Positions 58,987 to 64,000 of a stretch of DNA of 64,000 nt are shown piece by piece (the stretch's first letter is position 1; every line of letters starts with the position of its first letter). Origin of the DNA: Dacryopinax spathularia (Eukaryota > Basidiomycota > Dacrymycetes > Dacrymycetales > Dacrymycetaceae). The notes under the pieces are model-generated. The model was not told the DNA's origin, ran no database searches, and saw only the letters and a list, made by a program, of their open reading frames with translations. Position numbers and translations under genes: made by a program. The stretch is from NCBI GenBank assembly GCA_037974965.1, contig JBBPFI010000003.1, forward strand, positions 2,170,001-2,234,000. Reading direction: 5' to 3'.

Positions 58987-59253
58987 ATGAGTGATTCTCG
59001 GCCGATAGACGTGCGGATCGGTGTCACTCACCCTGTCCGGGTGGAGTGTCTGGATGACAAGGAGCGGTACGAGTCGAAGGAGGTGGCAGAGAATTTGCGC
59101 AGGGCTCAACGGCGCCAGCAGGCCGAAGTGAACGGCCACAAGATGGCAAAGGCTATGCTTTACATCGCTTCCATCTTCGAGAAGCAAGCTGATGCTGTGG
59201 AGGCTATGTGGGCCAGCCTGGTTGAGCTGTATTCCCGGCCGTGCCATATGTGA
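58987..59253 (+). CDS. possible small protein or exon, unknown
   Basis: An 88-codon frame from the first ATG, with protein-like amphipathic sequence (KEVAENLRRAQRRQQAEVNG, KAMLYIASIFEKQADAVEAM). No family is recognised. It could be an exon of a longer gene, and the frame is open upstream to about 58942 without an ATG. It lies 232 nt before the integrase gene, on the same strand. Confidence 0.28.
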   Translation: MSDSRPIDVRIGVTHPVRVECLDDKERYESKEVAENLRRAQRRQQAEVNGHKMAKAMLYIASIFEKQADAVEAMWASLVELYSRPCHM

Positions 59254-59484
59254 TCCCTTCTTCCCTTCTTGCTCTCGTCTGCTGTGCTACACAGTGCTTG
59301 TAACTTCCTACTTATGCTGTTCCCGCAATAAAGCCGGTCCAAACAACGTGTGCGGTCCGATTGATCCGCGCTATCCGGCTTGTCATCTGATGCCGTGCCC
59401 GATATTCCCAGTGACTATGTTTTAGGTATCTTTCAACATAGCACCTCCAACCCACCTCGGGCGTCTCAACGGATAACAGTAACA

Positions 59485-60999
59485 ATGGCTACCTTCAACG
59501 TCGCTCCCTTGTTAGAACAGCCGCAACTGGCTGCGACCATTGTTTCTCAGCGGTATGCCGCCCTTCAGCAAGCCGTTGTAACTAGCCTTCGCATCGATAT
59601 CACCCGCCGAGTTGGTCTAGAAGAAACCCGCGGGCAGGTGCTAGCATTTTGGGAGTCGGCCAGACAGGTGTGTGCCGGATGAGCATGACTTGCTGCTACA
59701 TACCTGATCGGGAAGCAGCTTTTCTCGCTATTTCCCGCCGGCCATGTAGCAACACTGGAGCACGATATTAGTGATATGCTGCGACAGTTGGACAACGCCC
59801 TTGCTCGGGCGGGCGACAATATTCCCCGCCAAGTTCCGCAGATCGTTTGTTGCAGGAAGATGGCACAAACGGGCCGACCGCGTATCTGCATCGACAGTGC
59901 ATATCTGGAAGAATCGGCGAAATTGACGTCTACATCCACCATAGCACGCCGGCTGGGCGTTTCAGCCAGGACAGTGCGCCGAAGACTCCTGGATCAAGGC
60001 TTAAGAACACCCGGCCTGCCGATTGTCCAAGAAATCGATGGACCAGGCGGTGTCCGCCGACTCCAATGGACCGGAAGACAGAAGCGAACTTCTCCCTTGA
60101 CAGAATCTGAGCTTGATGCGATAGTAAGGGATTGGCGTCAGCGTTTCCCAGAGAACGGACGGCGTTTGCTCAACGGTCACCTCGTCGCCCAAGGTTACAA
60201 TGTCCCCCTACGAGAGCTCACTTCCGCTTTGAGCCGAATCGATGCAGTTCCCCGCACGTTCGATCGTCGCCGAATTCCCCGTCGGAAATATCATGTTGCA
60301 GGACCGAACTCGCTGTGGCACCATGATGGACAACACGGACTGGTTGACTGGCGCCTCTACATCCACGCCTTTGTGGATGGCTATTCCCGATGTGTTACCG
60401 CCATTCGGGTTAACCCAACCAATTCCGCAGATGCGGTTTTGTCCGTTTTTCTTGACGGTGTTGGGCGTTATGGTGTTCCTTCCCGAGTACGGGGTGACCA
60501 TGGTGGGGAGAACGTCCGGGTCACCCGCTGGATGCAAGAGAACAGAGGCCGTCAGCGAGCCTCATATATATGGGGCAAGAGCGTCCACAACACCCGGATC
60601 GAGAGGATGTGGGTGGACGTAACGAATTCCTTCGGGCGGAAATGGAAAGAGTTCTTCCATACCCTCCAATCCTATCACGGCCTCAACCGCCTCAACCAAG
60701 ACTACATCTGGCTGCTTCACCTGCTCTACCTACCCGACCTAAACGAGGACGCTGTCGTATTCCAGAACGAGTGGAACTACCACACCATGGAGCTAGAGGA
60801 AACCAATCAGCGGCCGGTGGACTCTTTCCTCGATGGCTGCGTTCAGCACGGCGCGCGAGGAATAGAGTTGCCGGCCTTGGATGACACCGAGTATCACCGC
60901 GATCCAGATCGCTACGGTTCCGAACGCAGGGAGTCGACGGACTTGACGGAAGGACATGATGATGAAGGCTATCAGAACCTCCCTCAACAAGGATTTTGA
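59485..60999 (+). CDS. DDE-type integrase (rve-like core) with N-terminal HTH
   Basis: Two exons, 59485-59667 and 59719-60999, with a 51-nt intron, encode 487 residues. A helix-turn-helix (TIARRLGVSARTVRRRL, about 135-151) precedes a retroviral-integrase-like core. The core has D264 in WHHDGQH, D321 in RGDHGGEN and E356 in NTRIERMW, 34 residues between the last two. All three catalytic acids are present and the frame is intact. Homologous genes with an integrase core and N-terminal HTH are common in basidiomycete genomes, often as lone copies. The protein would cut and join DNA ends. No reverse transcriptase, gag, protease or long terminal repeats are seen nearby, so this is not a retrotransposon copy. 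Terminal inverted repeats were not found by eye. Confidence 0.8.
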
Positions 61000-61676
61000 A
61001 GCCGGGCGGTTGACATGGATCAACTACCCTCATCCTTGTCGTCCATCGATTCCGAGTTGCCAAACTGCCCCCTCACGCCTGACCAAGTCCGGCAACTTGG
61101 CGACGAGCTACAGCCTTATTCCGGAAGTCGTAACCTCATAGCAATGACAGAACGGTGGAGAAGAGCTCTTCAGTTCTGTGCAGCGCTAACCTGATTCGTA
61201 TTGATATAATAGTAATGAATATCATTAATATTGTCCGTCGAATCCCTGTTTGGGGAGTAAGGACCCTAGTGATCCTCATCGGCTAGCTGTTCCAACATCG
61301 AAGTCGACTCCACACGCTGACCAAACCACCTTCTCCTCTTCTACTCATCGACCGTACACAATAAACTAGACTGCCTCCGTAGGTCAGGCACGCCAGATAG
61401 CTGACCTGTTGAAGAATACTTGCTCTGCATCCTGTTCGACGCGACCGCCGTATCCCTCGTCACCTTCGATCCCGACTGTCCTTGCAGGACTGCTCATTAT
61501 CGACCTTCCACCTGAACACGCTGAAGCCTCCAGCGCAATGTCGGGACTTGCTGGAGTCATGGGAGTCGATGGAGCTGGTGCAGGGACCTTGGTTGAGCAG
61601 GATGCATATGCGAGATCGAATTCGTGCGTGAAGAATGCCTTCCTCCTCCTGACCTCCTCATTGATGCAGGTTTAGG
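61000..61676. other. gap between integrase and the 555-residue ORF
   Basis: AT-rich patch at about 61195-61240 (ATATAATAGTAATGAATATC). From 61590 an open frame ends LLIDAGLGCFEP...KRARD at about 61732, overlapping the next gene's first codons in another phase. Its status is unclear. Confidence 0.35.
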
Positions 61677-63344
61677 ATGCTTCGAGCCCTCGTCCTCGAA
61701 GCGCGCGCGCGACTGAGAGCGTCAACACCATCAATGGATAGAACAGAAGAAGGAGCTCGTGCTGATAACCGCCCCGAGGAACCCGAGCAGCAGTTCGACG
61801 ACCCGCCCAACTATGACTCCTCCCCTCCCCCGCTCGTGCCAGGTGACGATGACACGCCATCATCGCCCTCCCCGCCTTCAAACCAACGGACTCTGCGAAG
61901 GAATCTGAGTAGTCCACAGCCAGCGCCGAGGACTTCAGAGACCGATCAGGCGGAGGAGAGGGATGACAAGTGGTTTTCGGTATTCGTTATCGTCTTCATG
62001 GGCAACCGAATGGACGGCACGGTATACGGCCGTGCGATGATCCCCTCCGCCTACGCTCACGAAGATTCCGCTGACGTCCTCATCCCCCGAATCTTCGGCC
62101 ACAAGCCGGACGACGAACCTCACAGTCTGAGTCGGTTCAGCGGGTCTCAATTCAGCGGTTATGCCGTTGCCACTTCACGGGTCCCATCCTCTGAGCGGTA
62201 TGGATCTGATGCGTTCACCGAGCAGCCAGGACACAAAGTCTTGGGTATCCTCGATCAATTCCTATTGGACGAGCCGGCTCATTCGGAGGAGACGTTGGAA
62301 GAGATGGATCAGCTTGCGGAACGATCGCGCGAGCTGAAGGAGCAGCTCCCTGCTCACGTTGATCCTCGGCACTACGACGGACGCGTCTTCATCATTTATC
62401 TCGTTGCTCTGGCTGATGGGTCTCGCCGCTTGGAGGGAACTTTGCCTTCCAACGTACCTCGTACTCCGTCCCCCTCGATCACTCATCGTCGCCCCTCGAA
62501 TGATCCCGACATTCGCTCGAGTTCAGTTTCTTCCTCGCCCCGCTCCAACACCTCATATGCCCCTCCAACCCTAGGACCACCAGACGGGCGCGCTGTTACA
62601 CCTTATCCACGGGCTGGCCAGCAAATGGATGCCGTGCCTTCCAGTCCCTCTGCGCGCCGTTCAAGGCGGGGAACTGCCCGTGAACCGCGTCGACCGCGTC
62701 GACGGAACGGACAGATCGTGGCTGATACTGCGGGCAACCCCGCCTTCGACCATATCTCAGCCTATCTGTCAGACCTGTTTCCAGGTACAAGTGCCCTGCT
62801 CTCCTTCTCCGGCGGCAACGCGGAGCACGGATCGGCAGCAACGTCCTCGATAAGGTGGTTTGTACGACGAACCCAGCTGTTCATCGAAGTCGCTACGTAC
62901 CTGGGAATGCCTTTCGCACTGGAAAACGATGTATACCATGCGCCACAGCCTATCGGATGGGATGGTATGATCAGGGCGGATGACCTGGTGGCCTGGTTCT
63001 CTTCGCATGATCGTGGAGGCGGGGTCAGCCGTCGAACCCTCGGCATCCATCGAGGTAAAGTGCAGTCGCTCACGACCTTCTGGGCCGCGCATCAAGACTG
63101 GTATTACGAGCGAGCCAATACGTGGGACCACCCGGACTATGCCTTCGGTGTCGGTCGGTCGAAGCTGGAGGTACTTGGAATTGTAGGCTACTGCCTGGCG
63201 CGCACAGACGTGGAACGAAGCAATGTCTGCCGTGGAACTCCCCCTGGAGTCATTCCTACGCTGGCGGGCTCAACCAGACCGAAGGCACTCGAAAATAATC
63301 TCAAGCGGCTCTTTCCAGCCTACCGAAGATTGAGCTTGGAATAA
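61677..63344 (+). CDS. uncharacterised 555-residue protein
   Basis: A single open frame, 555 residues, or about 536 if the Met at 61734 (MDRTEEG) is used. The N-terminal third is Pro/Ser/Asp-rich and probably disordered. A first compact block follows (WFSVFVIVFMGNRMDGTVYG, RIFGHKPDDEPHSLSRF). A coiled segment (SEETLEEMDQLAERSRELKE), a strand block (DGRVFIIYLVALADGSRRLE) and a second Ser/Arg-rich disordered stretch with basic runs (RRSRRG, RRPRRRN) come next. A C-terminal compact block of about 200 residues has HISAYLSDLFPGTSALLSF, TQLFIEVATYLGMPFALEND, WDHPDYAFGVGRSKLEVLGI and RPKALENNLKRLFPAYRRL. I recognise no family. The C-terminal block could bind nucleic acid, but that is a guess from its charge. 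Its location 0.7 kb after the integrase makes it a candidate partner. Confidence 0.6.
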   Translation: MLRALVLEARARLRASTPSMDRTEEGARADNRPEEPEQQFDDPPNYDSSPPPLVPGDDDTPSSPSPPSNQRTLRRNLSSPQPAPRTSETDQAEERDDKWFSVFVIVFMGNRMDGTVYGRAMIPSAYAHEDSADVLIPRIFGHKPDDEPHSLSRFSGSQFSGYAVATSRVPSSERYGSDAFTEQPGHKVLGILDQFLLDEPAHSEETLEEMDQLAERSRELKEQLPAHVDPRHYDGRVFIIYLVALADGSRRLEGTLPSNVPRTPSPSITHRRPSNDPDIRSSSVSSSPRSNTSYAPPTLGPPDGRAVTPYPRAGQQMDAVPSSPSARRSRRGTAREPRRPRRRNGQIVADTAGNPAFDHISAYLSDLFPGTSALLSFSGGNAEHGSAATSSIRWFVRRTQLFIEVATYLGMPFALENDVYHAPQPIGWDGMIRADDLVAWFSSHDRGGGVSRRTLGIHRGKVQSLTTFWAAHQDWYYERANTWDHPDYAFGVGRSKLEVLGIVGYCLARTDVERSNVCRGTPPGVIPTLAGSTRPKALENNLKRLFPAYRRLSLE

Positions 63345-63927
63345 GATATCCAGCTACTGCGGGTTACGACATCTCATGTAACTAGACTCATTTGAATTTG
63401 ATTCATATTCCTCCTCGCGCAATACTTCTTCCCCCTGCTTGAGTACCCCTTCGCTGTCCTGTACAGCCGCATATACGATGCCTCTGCGCCCACATTGATT
63501 CTGGTACGCCATATAGTCCATCGATCTGCGTAAGACAGGGCTAAAATGAGGTTTGCATCACAGGTCTTGTGCCCGCGAAAGGGAGTAATCGAAGGAATCG
63601 ATCGACTCGTACGATTCCTTCGAGTCTTTTGAGTGACAGCGGTTGAGCGCAAGCAGTTTGTCATTCCGTTTGTGCTGGGGAATTGTGGCGAGACCCTCCG
63701 ATTCAAGTTACCTGGAAACCGGTGAGTCACGGCAATGTTGCGAGCCAGTTTTCAATGACTCAACGGCAGAGTACATCCGCGGCGCTGGGTCTCAACCTTT
63801 GTGACTTTGTGCATACATAAAAGAGTCTTTCCTCTCGGTCACCGCTTCCCCCTCTTCTTCTTACTCCGCCATCACCATCAAGTATACTTCATCCTTCCAA
63901 ATCCTTCCTCACAACTTGCAGACGATA
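63345..63927. other. promoter region of the right-edge gene
   Basis: Contains CATAAAAG at 63816-63823, about 105-112 nt before the ATG at 63928, followed by a CT-rich leader (TCTTTCCTCTCGG, CCCTCTTCTTCTTACTCC), typical of a fungal core promoter. No other gene is seen. Confidence 0.45.
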
Positions 63928-64000
63928 ATGGCTCGCTCAGGTACGGTTTCTCAAGTCCGGTTTAACCTTCCCAACGACTCCGAGGACGAACAAGACTCGG
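63928..64000 (+). CDS. 5' end of a gene cut by the window edge
   Basis: An ATG followed by an open frame (MARSGTVSQVRFNLPNDSED) reaches the window end. The TATA-like element and CT-rich leader upstream support a real start. Too little is visible to suggest a function. Confidence 0.4.
   Translation, partial: MARSGTVSQVRFNLPNDSEDEQDS

Noticed and set aside
56453-61166. GAAGAGCTCTTC present near both ends of the integrase region, possible terminal inverted repeat
   Set aside because: It is a self-complementary 12-mer. Shared 12-mers are expected by chance in 64 kb, and similarity does not extend beyond it.

Overview
This window is nuclear DNA of a filamentous or yeast-like fungus, almost certainly a basidiomycete. 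Nearly every recognisable gene is split by many short introns (mostly about 47-75 nt, GTRNGY...YAG). The genes are eukaryotic (RPB1 with its heptad tail, GET1, UTP18, PRP24/SART3, MED21, ARL5, mL38, BCP1, DPP3), and coding GC is moderately high. I cannot name the genus from sequence alone. Exon models were assembled by hand from reading-frame continuity, splice signals and family knowledge. Where stated, the summed exon lengths are a multiple of three.

Left part (1-24.1 kb) is accessory in character. It holds four paralogous genes for small secreted proteins (SSP1-SSP4), all on the minus strand. Each sits in a larger repeated unit with conserved 3' flank, promoter element, 5'-UTR intron and upstream sequence. 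SSP3 and SSP4 lie in a segmental duplication that also carried the 3' end of GET1, leaving a GET1 relic at about 21.73 kb, and an array with an 11-bp period (GATCACTCCCT-like). Between SSP2 and SSP3 are a condensation-type acyltransferase (minus), a stand-alone NRPS-type adenylation protein (plus) and a small ABM-fold protein (plus). Together they look like a split, carrier-less mini-cluster. The conserved genes mL38 and GET1 follow, divergently arranged.

Middle part (24.8-56 kb) is a dense housekeeping block. It contains RPB1 (minus), UTP18 (plus, divergent from RPB1), a SPO22/ZIP4-like meiotic protein and PRP24/SART3 (both minus), and a two-PAS protein (plus). It continues with dipeptidyl peptidase III and BCP1 (minus), ARL5-like GTPase (plus), MED21 (minus) and a nitroreductase-family protein (plus). 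Intergenic gaps are mostly short except at 42.6-44.8 kb and 46.25-47.6 kb.

Right part (56-64 kb) is again accessory. It has a Cys-rich single-TM protein of unknown family, a short tandem repeat, a small uncharacterised ORF, an intact-looking DDE-type integrase (D264, D321, E356 with an N-terminal helix-turn-helix), a 555-residue protein of unknown family, and the first codons of another gene running off the right edge. No tRNA, rRNA or CRISPR array was seen.
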